Source of the DNA: Bacillus sp. N13C7
GTDB lineage: Bacteria > Bacillota > Bacilli > Bacillales > Bacillaceae
NCBI RefSeq assembly: GCF_026790065.1
Contig: NZ_JALAMO010000003.1
Span: forward strand, 62,001 to 126,000
Reading direction: 5' to 3'
Length of the DNA: 64,000 nucleotides
Numbering within the stretch: position 1 is the first letter of the stretch; the number at the start of each line of letters is the position of its first letter. The position numbers were made by a program, and so were the translations under genes. The notes under the pieces were generated by a model, which saw only the letters and a list, made by a program, of their open reading frames with translations, was not told the DNA's origin and made no database searches. Positions 42,934-50,487 of the stretch are shown here, one piece after another.

Positions 42934-43488
42934 ATGAATAATAGTTCATTAAAAAATAGGAGTTCCATAGTGTTAATAGTTATCTCTGCTGTATGGATAA
43001 TTTTTATAGGAAAGTCGATCATTGCAGTTCTACCTACAAACCCATTGTCTCCAAATATTGATGAACAAAGTCTTATGAAAACTTTGTATCCTCAAGGCTG
43101 GGGTTTTTTTAGCAAAAATCCCAGAGAAGAAATGATAAATGTCTATGAAACAAAAACGTACTCACAGGCAGTTTCCTGGCCTAATAATAGTTTTAAAAAT
43201 GTGTTTGGATTATATAGACATGGTAGAGCACAAGGTGTTGAGTTGGGGTATTTAATCGAACAGATTCCAAAATCAATAGAATGGGAAGATTGTAAAGACG
43301 GAACAATATCTTGTTTAAAAAAGACTGATACTGTAGTCACTATAAACAATAAAACACCTAAAGCATCCTTATGCGGAAATTTAGGTTTGTCCAGAGAAAC
43401 ACTAATTCCTTGGGCATGGAGCAATAAGAGAGGAAGTAATATTTCAAAAGAATCTAAAGTATTGAGAGTTGAAGTTACATGTTCTTAA
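42934..43488 (+). CDS. SdpA-like toxin maturation protein
   Basis: 184 residues; one N-terminal membrane segment (about 10-35), then an extracytoplasmic or cytoplasmic domain. LYPQGWGFFSKNPREEMINVYE closely parallels the SdpA segment PQGWGFYSRNPRE, and CGNLGLSRETLIPWAWS resembles the SdpA end. In B. subtilis SdpA and SdpB are both needed to mature the SdpC pro-toxin. CAGGAGATTTG precedes the ATG. Overlaps the SdpB-like gene by 10 bases. Confidence 0.85.
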   Translation: MNNSSLKNRSSIVLIVISAVWIIFIGKSIIAVLPTNPLSPNIDEQSLMKTLYPQGWGFFSKNPREEMINVYETKTYSQAVSWPNNSFKNVFGLYRHGRAQGVELGYLIEQIPKSIEWEDCKDGTISCLKKTDTVVTINNKTPKASLCGNLGLSRETLIPWAWSNKRGSNISKESKVLRVEVTCS

Positions 43489-44450
43489 AACAAAGTGTTT
43501 TTAAGACATTAAATGAGAGGATTTTTGAGTGGGTTAATTGCAACTATCCTTGGACAAACGTTTATGGTATATCTAGAAGTTTAATGGCTTTGGCTACAGC
43601 GCTAACTTTAATTTTTAATGATGCCAGTGTGTTTTTTAGACCAGCTAGCGGAATAGCTACTTATCCTTATTGTCCCAAAACTATACCAAGTGTTTTTTGC
43701 TTTACTTCAAATGATTATCTTCATCTTAATATAGTACGTTGGATTTGTGTGCTGTTATTGCTGATTATAGCGACTGGCTGGCGTCCGAGAATCACTGGGA
43801 TTATTCATTGGTGGATTTGTTATAGTTTACAGGTTTCTGCATTAACAATTGATGGTGGTGAACAGGTAAATGCGGTTTTTACTTTATTACTCCTGCCAAT
43901 AACATTAACGGACTCTAGGAAATGGCATTGGTATAATAATGAAGTAAATGATATTGATACCAACGGTGAGTTTTATGCTAGGATGATAGCGTTGGTCTCA
44001 TTTGTTGTAATAAGAGTACAAGTATCTATTTTATATTTTAATTCTTTCGTAGCTAAGTTAGGTGAGGAAGACTGGATTAATGGAACAGCAGTTTATTACT
44101 ATTCCCAACACTTAATGTTGGGTTTTCCAGAGGCAATCCTTCATATATTTCAATTTATAATTACTAGTAAATTTGTTGTTGTGGCTACTTGGGGAACATT
44201 GCTTGTTCAGTTCCTATTGTTTGCAGCTATCCTGGCGCCCAAAAAAGGTTGGAACTTTTTATTCTATATAGGATTACTTATGCATGACATTTTTGCCGTT
44301 ATGTTTGGACTGATTAGTTTTTCTATGATTATGTGCAGTATTTTAATCTTATATTTAAGACCTCTAAACAAACCTTTCAAGTTGAAACAACTTAACTTAA
44401 AAAGGAGTTTATCTAAAAGGGGGGATAAACAAAAAATTCTTAATTATTAA
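43479..44450 (+). CDS. SdpB-like multipass membrane protein
   Basis: 323 residues with about 7-8 membrane segments, of the HTTM (vitamin-K carboxylase-like) fold that SdpB belongs to. Length equals SdpB (about 322). HINIVRW-like segment (LHLNIVRWICVLLLLII), IIHWWICYSLQ and WINGTAVYYYSQHLMLG are typical of the family. It acts in the membrane with the SdpA-like partner to process the toxin precursor. Basic tail. Very low GC. Confidence 0.85.
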   Translation: MFLKQSVFKTLNERIFEWVNCNYPWTNVYGISRSLMALATALTLIFNDASVFFRPASGIATYPYCPKTIPSVFCFTSNDYLHLNIVRWICVLLLLIIATGWRPRITGIIHWWICYSLQVSALTIDGGEQVNAVFTLLLLPITLTDSRKWHWYNNEVNDIDTNGEFYARMIALVSFVVIRVQVSILYFNSFVAKLGEEDWINGTAVYYYSQHLMLGFPEAILHIFQFIITSKFVVVATWGTLLVQFLLFAAILAPKKGWNFLFYIGLLMHDIFAVMFGLISFSMIMCSILILYLRPLNKPFKLKQLNLKRSLSKRGDKQKILNY

Positions 44451-44471
44451 TCGGGAAAGGGGAAAAGGAAA

Positions 44472-45041
44472 ATGAAAGGGAAAATTATTAACAGAAAAAA
44501 CTTAATATTCATTTTATTCGTGCTGTTAGTTTCATCAATTACAAGTAATTTTAACTCTGTAGAGGCTATCGAAAACCATAAATTTTCTGGTGAAGAAATT
44601 TATGCTGGAGTAGCCTTTGGTCAAGGAGAAGTAGCAAAACTTTTTCCGGAAGTTTGGAGTAAAGAGAATTTAGAAAAATTGTCTACAAAGGAATCAAAAA
44701 GAAAAGCTCTTAAGTTAATCGCAGAAATGAAGGAAGTAGATCCAAACTACTTCAATAATTTAGAGAAAGCCATTTACGAAAACAAAGACCCTAAAGAAGT
44801 AAAAGAACTTCTTACGAGAAGTGGAAAAATCCTAAAGAAAATTGATCCGAACATTTCTGAAAATACTCAAGTTGACTCTGCCGAAGGAGCTTGTGTTACA
44901 TTTGTTACATGGACGGCAGTAGCTGCTATATGGGTAGCTGTTGTGGCCGGAGCTGTGGTAGTTGCCTCCACTGTAACTAATGATAAGACATCTTTGATGA
45001 ATGAAATGCTTGTTAAAAATATGGTGGAAAGGCTAAATTAA
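44472..45041 (+). CDS. SdpC-like peptide toxin precursor
   Basis: 189-residue pro-toxin. Signal peptide about 1-32; then ENHKFSGEEIYAGVAFGQGEVAKL, nearly the SdpC motif NHTFSGEDYFRGLLFGQGEVGKL; a charged helical pro-region; then a hydrophobic core from about 139 (GACVTFVTWTAVAAIWVAVVAGAVVVAS) and a hydrophilic tail to be removed. The single Cys141 sits at the position of the first disulfide Cys of SdpC, but the second (147) is Trp, so the SDP disulfide cannot form. Predicted to be processed to a secreted, membrane-depolarising peptide. Confidence 0.85.
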   Translation: MKGKIINRKNLIFILFVLLVSSITSNFNSVEAIENHKFSGEEIYAGVAFGQGEVAKLFPEVWSKENLEKLSTKESKRKALKLIAEMKEVDPNYFNNLEKAIYENKDPKEVKELLTRSGKILKKIDPNISENTQVDSAEGACVTFVTWTAVAAIWVAVVAGAVVVASTVTNDKTSLMNEMLVKNMVERLN

Positions 45042-45046
45042 ACTAT

Positions 45047-45082
45047 AAAAGGATCTTAATTTTCAATTAAGATCCTTTTTTT
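45047..45082 (+). terminator. SDP-like operon terminator
   Basis: AAAAGGATCTTAATT ... AATTAAGATCCTTTTTTT, placed one base before the -35 box of the MerR-type gene. Confidence 0.94.
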
Positions 45083-45083
45083 A

Positions 45084-45114
45084 TTGACATATCCCTCACG
45101 GGTACCTTTAAGAT
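45084..45114 (+). promoter_or_regulatory. MerR-type promoter with 19-bp spacer
   Basis: -35 TTGACA (45084-45089), 19-base spacer containing CCC-TCAC-GGG, -10 TAAGAT (45109-45114). The over-long spacer is the signature of promoters activated by MerR-family proteins through DNA untwisting. It drives the MerR-family gene immediately downstream. Confidence 0.78.
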
Positions 45115-45146
45115 AAAAATGAAAAAATCTCTAAGGAGTGAATTTC

Positions 45147-46082
45147 ATGAATATAAAACAAGTATCTGAATTAACAGGATTAACCAAAAAAGCGATTAAA
45201 TACTATGAATCTGAAGGGTTGATTGAAGTTAATAAAAATCCCATAAATCAATACAGAGAGTATTCTGAAAAAGTGATTTCTCAGTTGAATTTAATTGCCT
45301 CTCTTCGATTGCTCCACCTGCCTGTAAAAGAGATTAAATCTCTTTTGAAAGGAGAAAGAAGGCTCCCAGAATTATTAAATGAACAGTTAAATGAAATTAA
45401 TAAAAATTTAAAGCTACTTGAGCAACAAAAATTATTAACAGAGACTCTTATTCAGAATGTAAATGAAATTGATGACTTTAGTGATAAGGTGAAAATTTTA
45501 GAAGACACTTTGCATTTGAAAGATCAGGAAAAGAAAGAATATATAATGGATAAAATTTTAAGAATGTTTCCAGGCAAATTTGGTGAATTCGTTGTTGCTA
45601 TGTTTGAACCTTTTTTAGAAGTTACTATTGATAACGAAAGTAAACAATCATATTGGTTAAATTTGGTTAACTATCTTGATGATATTGAAGAAGTAGATGA
45701 TAATCATCCAATAATGAAATTAATTATGGAAAATGAGCATGAGTTAGAGAGTTTTAAGAAGAACAATTATGACTTTGTTAATAAAATAATTAATAAAGAT
45801 CCTGAATTATTTGAACAACAAAAAAATACATTAATAAATTTGGTAAAAAGTGTGAAGGAAAATAAAGAGTATAAAGAGAACTTTATTACACAAGCAAATA
45901 AAGGAAAAGACCTTCCTTACCTAAAAGAAGGAAGTGAATTTAGTAATATGTTGTATAAAATAAGTCCAAGATATAAGATCTTTTTAGACAATCAAACAGA
46001 AATAAAAAAACAAGCAGATGCAGAGTTAGGATTTGATTCAAAACAATTTTTAGAAGACGTTATAAAGGGTGAAAGAGATTGA
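45147..46082 (+). CDS. MerR-family regulator of SDP-like island
   Basis: 311 residues. N-terminal winged helix typical of MerR (IKQVSELTGLTKKAIKYYESEGLI, residues 3-26; QYREYSEKVISQLNLIASLRLL), a dimerisation coiled coil (about 75-115), and a large C-terminal sensor region (120-311) without recognised ligand-binding motif. ATG 45147 follows AAGGAG; a GTG at 45138 overlaps that site. Likely autoregulated through the 19-bp-spacer promoter. Its signal could be toxin action at the membrane; this is inference. Confidence 0.82.
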   Translation: MNIKQVSELTGLTKKAIKYYESEGLIEVNKNPINQYREYSEKVISQLNLIASLRLLHLPVKEIKSLLKGERRLPELLNEQLNEINKNLKLLEQQKLLTETLIQNVNEIDDFSDKVKILEDTLHLKDQEKKEYIMDKILRMFPGKFGEFVVAMFEPFLEVTIDNESKQSYWLNLVNYLDDIEEVDDNHPIMKLIMENEHELESFKKNNYDFVNKIINKDPELFEQQKNTLINLVKSVKENKEYKENFITQANKGKDLPYLKEGSEFSNMLYKISPRYKIFLDNQTEIKKQADAELGFDSKQFLEDVIKGERD

Positions 46083-46375
46083 TAAACTATATTATTGGCG
46101 GACTTATATGTTTATTATTCGCCTATTTAATAGGGGTAAAAAAAGTATTAGTTCTTATAATAAATTACAATTCCTTCACTTTTTTAGGTGATAAGGATAA
46201 GTTATCAAAAAGAATGGGAATAATACTACTGATAATGGGAGTATTCACTTTATTAATGCCTTTATTACTCATGGTTTTTGGCGTTTTAATAAAAAGTATA
46301 TATACAGCTATAATAATTGCATTGGTCGTATTGGCTTCTTTATTTATTGTAGTTCCATACTTTCAAATCAAATAA
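46079..46375 (+). CDS. Small membrane protein (DUF3784-like), candidate immunity
   Basis: 98 residues with three hydrophobic segments (about 3-22, 47-70, 72-93) and a polar loop NYNSFTFLGDKDKLSKRMG that resembles the DUF3784 pattern. TTG start, overlapping the MerR-type stop by 4 bases, so the two are coupled. Place next to an SDP-like toxin and a regulator mirrors sdpR-sdpI, which suggests immunity, but it does not resemble SdpI. Not recognised with certainty. Confidence 0.65.
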   Translation: MINYIIGGLICLLFAYLIGVKKVLVLIINYNSFTFLGDKDKLSKRMGIILLIMGVFTLLMPLLLMVFGVLIKSIYTAIIIALVVLASLFIVVPYFQIK

Positions 46376-46579
46376 ATGACTTTATTCGTTTGAGTATGGT
46401 TCAAGGAAAGAGCATAAAGCTTGTGCTTTCAAAAGTAACAGGATTATGTTCCCTGCGGCGTTCAATTGATAAAGAAATAACGTGATTGAATGGTAATGGA
46501 TGAAAGTAATTAAGACTAACATACTAAAGTAAATCATCAAAATTATAAATTAGGAAGGAGTACTGGAGGTAGAATACGC

Positions 46580-47506
46580 TTGATGCAGCAAGATCTCTCA
46601 ATCACGCCAAAACAAAAATCAACAGCCGTAATCAAAATGGTCATCTCCATGGTGATTTTCGGCTCCATCGGCTTTTTCTCAGAGCATACCAATCTGCCGT
46701 CATTTGAATTGGTCTTTGTCCGTTGCCTATGCGCGACGTTATTTTTAAGCTTTTGCTGGCTGGTGTCGGGCCAGTATAAAATCGAAAAGTGGAGCAAAAG
46801 AGACGTGCTGCAAACATTGGCGTGCGGTTTCTTTCTTATATTTAACTGGGTGTTCTTATTTAAGTCTTTTGAAGAAACGTCCGTTACAATTGCTATCTCC
46901 GTTTATCACCTTGCCCCGGTGCTTGTTCTTCTCCTGGGGAGCATCATCTATAGAGAGAAATTACATGTCATCTCCGTCAGCTCCATTATCATCTGCTTTC
47001 TGGGAACTGCGCTGATTTCCGGGATTAACGGCAGCACTTCATTGTCACAGCTGATGGGATCAGGAATCATTTGGGCAGTTCTCGCCGCACTGTTTTATGC
47101 GTTCACCACTTTATTGGGAAAAGGCATTCACAACCTCAGTCCATACACGACCACCTTCCTGCAAACCGGTTTAGGGGTGATCATCCTGATTCCGTTTATT
47201 CACTTCGGCGCTTTTGCTGACCTATCTCAGGGAAAATGGATTATGGTGGTATCTACCGGCATCATCCATACGGGTATTGTATATTTGCTGTTTTTTGACA
47301 GTTTACGATTTTTATCAACGAAATTTATTTCAATTATTGTATTTCTCGATCCGGCTGTCGCGATCGTGCTCGATACCGTCTTCACAGGCTTCCGCCCTGA
47401 CCTCTATCAAACGCTTGGCATCGTACTGATCTTTGCGGGCATGGCCTTGACGCTTGTCAGGAGGCAGGGGAAGGCGGATGTGGTTGCTGAGAATTCTCAA
47501 ATGTAA
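46580..47506 (+). CDS. yxxF: YxxF, EamA/DMT-family transporter
   Basis: 308-residue drug/metabolite transporter with ten membrane helices in two EamA repeats (10-140 and 155-300). Substrate unknown; possibly an amino-acid or metabolite exporter. GC content returns to the chromosomal level here, marking the right edge of the island. TTG start at 46580 has GGAGG 10 bases upstream; ATG 46583 is the alternative. Followed by its own terminator. Confidence 0.88.
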   Translation: MMQQDLSITPKQKSTAVIKMVISMVIFGSIGFFSEHTNLPSFELVFVRCLCATLFLSFCWLVSGQYKIEKWSKRDVLQTLACGFFLIFNWVFLFKSFEETSVTIAISVYHLAPVLVLLLGSIIYREKLHVISVSSIIICFLGTALISGINGSTSLSQLMGSGIIWAVLAALFYAFTTLLGKGIHNLSPYTTTFLQTGLGVIILIPFIHFGAFADLSQGKWIMVVSTGIIHTGIVYLLFFDSLRFLSTKFISIIVFLDPAVAIVLDTVFTGFRPDLYQTLGIVLIFAGMALTLVRRQGKADVVAENSQM

Positions 47507-47521
47507 AGAATATCGAATGAT

Positions 47522-47556
47522 AAAAGCAGCTGTCGAAGGCAGTTGCTTTTGTTTTA
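47522..47556 (+). terminator. yxxF terminator
   Basis: AAAAGCAGCTG ... CAGTTGCTTTTGTTTT hairpin after yxxF. Confidence 0.85.
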
Positions 47557-47741
47557 TTTCCAAACGTCCTCAAGCAGAGCAGGAAATGAATCTAAAGAAA
47601 TGAGTCTATAGTCATAATGTACGCGAGATGCATGATAAATCTCCATAATTTAGTATTTTAGGAGGATGCATCATCTTCTAATCATGATTATCATATTTAA
47701 AGATGATAAAAGAACTATACGAGAGCGGGAGGAATTACATA

Positions 47742-48179
47742 ATGAAAAAGAAGAAATTGATCATGACCTTCGTTGCTTTTGTTATCGCATTGACAAGCTT
47801 TACAGCGATAGATCTTGCCGGTAACAAAGCTCAAGCAAAAGATTGGGTGAAAAGAGGCAGTATTTGGACTACCCATTACCATTCAGGCTCATTCAAAAAC
47901 TATACGTACTCACCTACATTTCAGATTTTTTATTCAGGTCAAGGAACGAATGCAAGCATAAATGCAAATGGATCTGGGAGCGGGAACATAAAAGCCGAGA
48001 TGCAACAGAAGACAAGTAAAGGGTGGAAAACCATTAAAACGTTTTATGCAAAGAAAAAGGGTTATACCAACTTGAGCTACAGTAAAGCATCTAAGAGCTA
48101 TAAAACAAAATACAGATTTAAATTCAGTAATACAGGAACTAAAAAAACAATTAATTATACATTCGCTTCTGTATATTAA
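47742..48179 (+). CDS. Unrecognised secreted basic protein
   Basis: 145 residues with a clear signal peptide (MKKKKLIMTFVAFVIALTSF..., cleavage about residue 32 after AQA). The mature part of about 113 residues is rich in Lys, Ser, Thr, Tyr and Gly, has no Cys, and alternates like a beta-sandwich. Strongly basic. I do not recognise the family. ATG 47742 follows GGGAGGAATTAC; a frame from 47703 would mask the signal peptide. Single gene with its own terminator. Confidence 0.78.
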   Translation: MKKKKLIMTFVAFVIALTSFTAIDLAGNKAQAKDWVKRGSIWTTHYHSGSFKNYTYSPTFQIFYSGQGTNASINANGSGSGNIKAEMQQKTSKGWKTIKTFYAKKKGYTNLSYSKASKSYKTKYRFKFSNTGTKKTINYTFASVY

Positions 48180-48183
48180 ATAG

Positions 48184-48214
48184 CAAAACCCCAGCCTTCA
48201 CTCAAGGTTGGGGT
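48184..48214. terminator. Terminator between 47742 gene and DUF2812 gene
   Basis: AAAACCCCAGCCTT ... AAGGTTGGGGTTT between convergent genes; short T-run. Confidence 0.82.
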
Positions 48215-48755
48215 TTCTGCGTTTGACTCGCCAAATTCTGAAGACAAAGGCTGCGTAAGTAAGGGTAGCCGGGATAGTGATGGCGATGAGAAAGACAAAA
48301 AGGACGTGTATGGCGTTATGAAGTATGGAAGCTTCACCAGAAATAAACGTATTCCTGATGACAGTGACAGCCGCAGTAAGACAGAGCATGAACAATGTGA
48401 TATAACGAAGGGTAAATTCACTTTGTTTTTATTTATCAATCATAGTTGAACGGTCGGAGTAAATCGGCACCGTTCCGGGTGCGGCGGCAAAGATATGTGT
48501 GGTGTATTCAGAACAAACATGTTCCCATCCGGCATTTTCGAATATGTCAAGGTATTCATCCATGCTTTCATCATCGACGGCACGATAGTCCAAGCTGTAG
48601 AACTGGTTTTGCGGTTCAGCTTTTTTAAGTTTATACCCCATAAACGCAAATGAATCGAGCACCCAGCCTTTGCTGGCCATATCGCTGAGTCTCTTCATGT
48701 CCTTTTCCTCTGAAAACGCCAATCCTTCAGACATCATATATTTTTTCTGTTTCAT
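48198..48755 (-). pseudogene. DUF2812 membrane protein with in-frame stop
   Basis: Reads as one frame of 185 residues interrupted by a TAA at 48431-48429. First part (108 residues, MKQKKYMMSEGLAFSEEKDMKRLSDMASKGWVLDSFAFMGYKL ... PIYSDRSTMIDK) is a full DUF2812 domain. Directly after the stop the same frame continues KQSEFTLRYITLFMLCLTAAV with two membrane helices, as the family usually has. A single base change (TAT or TAC to TAA) explains this. The soluble part alone may still be made. Confidence 0.72.
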
Positions 48756-49093
48756 GATGAATCCCCTTTCAATTGTTGAAAAGCGCGTTCTCCGTGTTCA
48801 GCCATCACTTTTCTGCGCTGAATTTCTTTTTTGAGTAGTTCTTGGCCGTGCAAGGTGGTTTGGTACACTTTGCGGCGCGGGTTGTCATTGTTGACAAGCT
48901 CAATGATCTCTTCCTGCAGCAGTTTCTTTAACAATGTATATAAGGTAGCCGGGCCGATCGTGAAGGAGTCATCGGTCATGTCTTCAATCTCCTGCATGAT
49001 CGAATATCCGTGCTTTGGTTTCAGCAATGTTAAGATAATATAATAGGCTGGATCTGTAAGCTGATCCATTTCCTGCGGACGTTGCTTTGGCAA
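48752..49093 (-). CDS. PadR-family regulator
   Basis: 113-residue PadR-type winged-helix repressor (PAYYIILTLLKPKHGYSIMQEIEDMT, GPATLYTLLKKLLQEEII, NPRRKVYQTTLHGQELLKKEI). PadR genes are often coupled to a DUF2812 gene, as here with a 4-base overlap. TTG start behind GAGGTG. A perfect palindrome just upstream suggests autorepression. Ligand unknown, commonly a drug or phenolic compound. Confidence 0.87.
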   Translation of the reverse strand: MPKQRPQEMDQLTDPAYYIILTLLKPKHGYSIMQEIEDMTDDSFTIGPATLYTLLKKLLQEEIIELVNNDNPRRKVYQTTLHGQELLKKEIQRRKVMAEHGERAFQQLKGDSS

Positions 49094-49110
49094 GTGGTCA
49101 CCTCATTCCC

Positions 49111-49144
49111 TATATCAATAAATGATATATCATCTATTGATATA
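49111..49144. promoter_or_regulatory. Probable PadR operator
   Basis: 34-base dyad: TATATCAATA at the left and its exact complement TATTGATATA at the right, with GATATATC in the centre, directly upstream of the padR-type gene. Candidate autoregulatory operator. Confidence 0.7.
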
Positions 49145-49257
49145 ACAAAATCTTCCTTTTTGTTGTCAACGTCATTTTTTTCTGCATTCCAGTCATCATA
49201 AAGAAACAATCACAGAGTATGCATTAATGTATGCGTTTTCGCAGAGGGGGAGTCTTA

Positions 49258-50406
49258 ATGAAAAAATGGCTGGCGGCGGTTTTTGTGATGATGCTGATGA
49301 TGTGTTTTGGCGGGATTGAGGGTGTGAAGGCGGCGGAGCCGAAGGTGTATCAGTTTGATTTTGGTGGCGTTTCGGTTGAGCCTGGTTACATTGGTGTCAG
49401 GGCGTCTGACCGGTATGACCGGTCAAAGGGCTACGGTTTTCAAACACCGGAGAATATGAAGGATGTGGCGGCATCCGGGACTGGTGTGAAAAGTGATGCC
49501 GTTCAGTTTTTAGCGTATGGGACGAAAAGCAATAACACATTTAATGTGGATCTCCCGAATGGCCTTTATGAGGTGAAGGTGACGCTTGGCAATACGGCAA
49601 GGGCCAGTGTGGCGGCGGAGGGTGTCTTTCAGGTCATCAATATGACGGGGGATGGCGCGGAGGATACGTTCCAAATTCCCGTCACCGACGGGCAGCTGAA
49701 TCTGCTGGTGACAGAGGGAAAGGCAGGCACCGCTTTTACGCTCAGCGCCTTGAAAATCAAGAAATTGTCTGATCAGCCGGTGACGAACCGAACCATTTAT
49801 GTCGGCGGCGACTCGACGGTGTGCAATTATTATCCGCTCAACAGCAGCGAGCAGGCGGGCTGGGGGCAGATGCTGCCTCACTATATCGACAAACACACCT
49901 TTCAAGTGAGAAACATGGCGTCTGGCGGGCAGATCGCGAGAGGGTTTCGAAATGACGGGCAGCTCGAGGCGATCCTGAAGTACATTAAGCCGGGGGATTA
50001 TTTTATCTTGCAGCTCGGCATTAATGACACGAATCCGAAGCATAATGAATCTGAAGCGGAATTTAAGGAGATTATGCGTGATATGATCCGTCAGGTGAAA
50101 GCGAAGGGAGCGGAAGTCATCCTTTCAACGCCTCAGGGCCGGGCGACCGATTTCACTTCTGAAGGCATCCATTCGTCTGTAAACCGATGGTACAGGGCTT
50201 CTATTTTGGCTTTGGCCGAAGAGGAAAAAACGCACCTCGTTGACTTGAATGTCCTCAGCTCTGCATACTTTACATCGATCGGTCCGGAAAAAACACTCGC
50301 GCTCTATATGGACGGAGATACGCTGCATCCGAACCGCGCAGGGGCTGACGTATTGGCACGATTAGCTGTTCAGGATCTAAAACGCCAAGGAATCGATGGG
50401 TTTTAA
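49258..50406 (+). CDS. yxiM: YxiM, secreted SGNH esterase
   Basis: 382 residues, signal peptide 1-24 (cleavage after VKA). N-terminal galactose-binding-like beta domain (about 30-170) followed by an SGNH/GDSL hydrolase domain: block I GGDSTVCNYYP with Ser, block III ILQLGINDTNP, block V DTLHPNRAGADVLARL with Asp and His. Closest in type to rhamnogalacturonan acetylesterases, so it should deacetylate pectin outside the cell. ATG 49258 follows AGAGGGGGAG. Confidence 0.93.
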   Translation: MKKWLAAVFVMMLMMCFGGIEGVKAAEPKVYQFDFGGVSVEPGYIGVRASDRYDRSKGYGFQTPENMKDVAASGTGVKSDAVQFLAYGTKSNNTFNVDLPNGLYEVKVTLGNTARASVAAEGVFQVINMTGDGAEDTFQIPVTDGQLNLLVTEGKAGTAFTLSALKIKKLSDQPVTNRTIYVGGDSTVCNYYPLNSSEQAGWGQMLPHYIDKHTFQVRNMASGGQIARGFRNDGQLEAILKYIKPGDYFILQLGINDTNPKHNESEAEFKEIMRDMIRQVKAKGAEVILSTPQGRATDFTSEGIHSSVNRWYRASILALAEEEKTHLVDLNVLSSAYFTSIGPEKTLALYMDGDTLHPNRAGADVLARLAVQDLKRQGIDGF

Positions 50407-50487
50407 CACGTCATTTGTCGACAAAACACATACGCTCTCGTCAATTAGAGTATAATGAGAACATCTGCAAGAGACAGGAGTTTATAC

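Noticed and set aside
42840-46560. Island carried by an integrative element
   Set aside because: No integrase, tRNA or att-like direct repeats were found at the edges; transfer is suggested only by low GC and replaced gene content.
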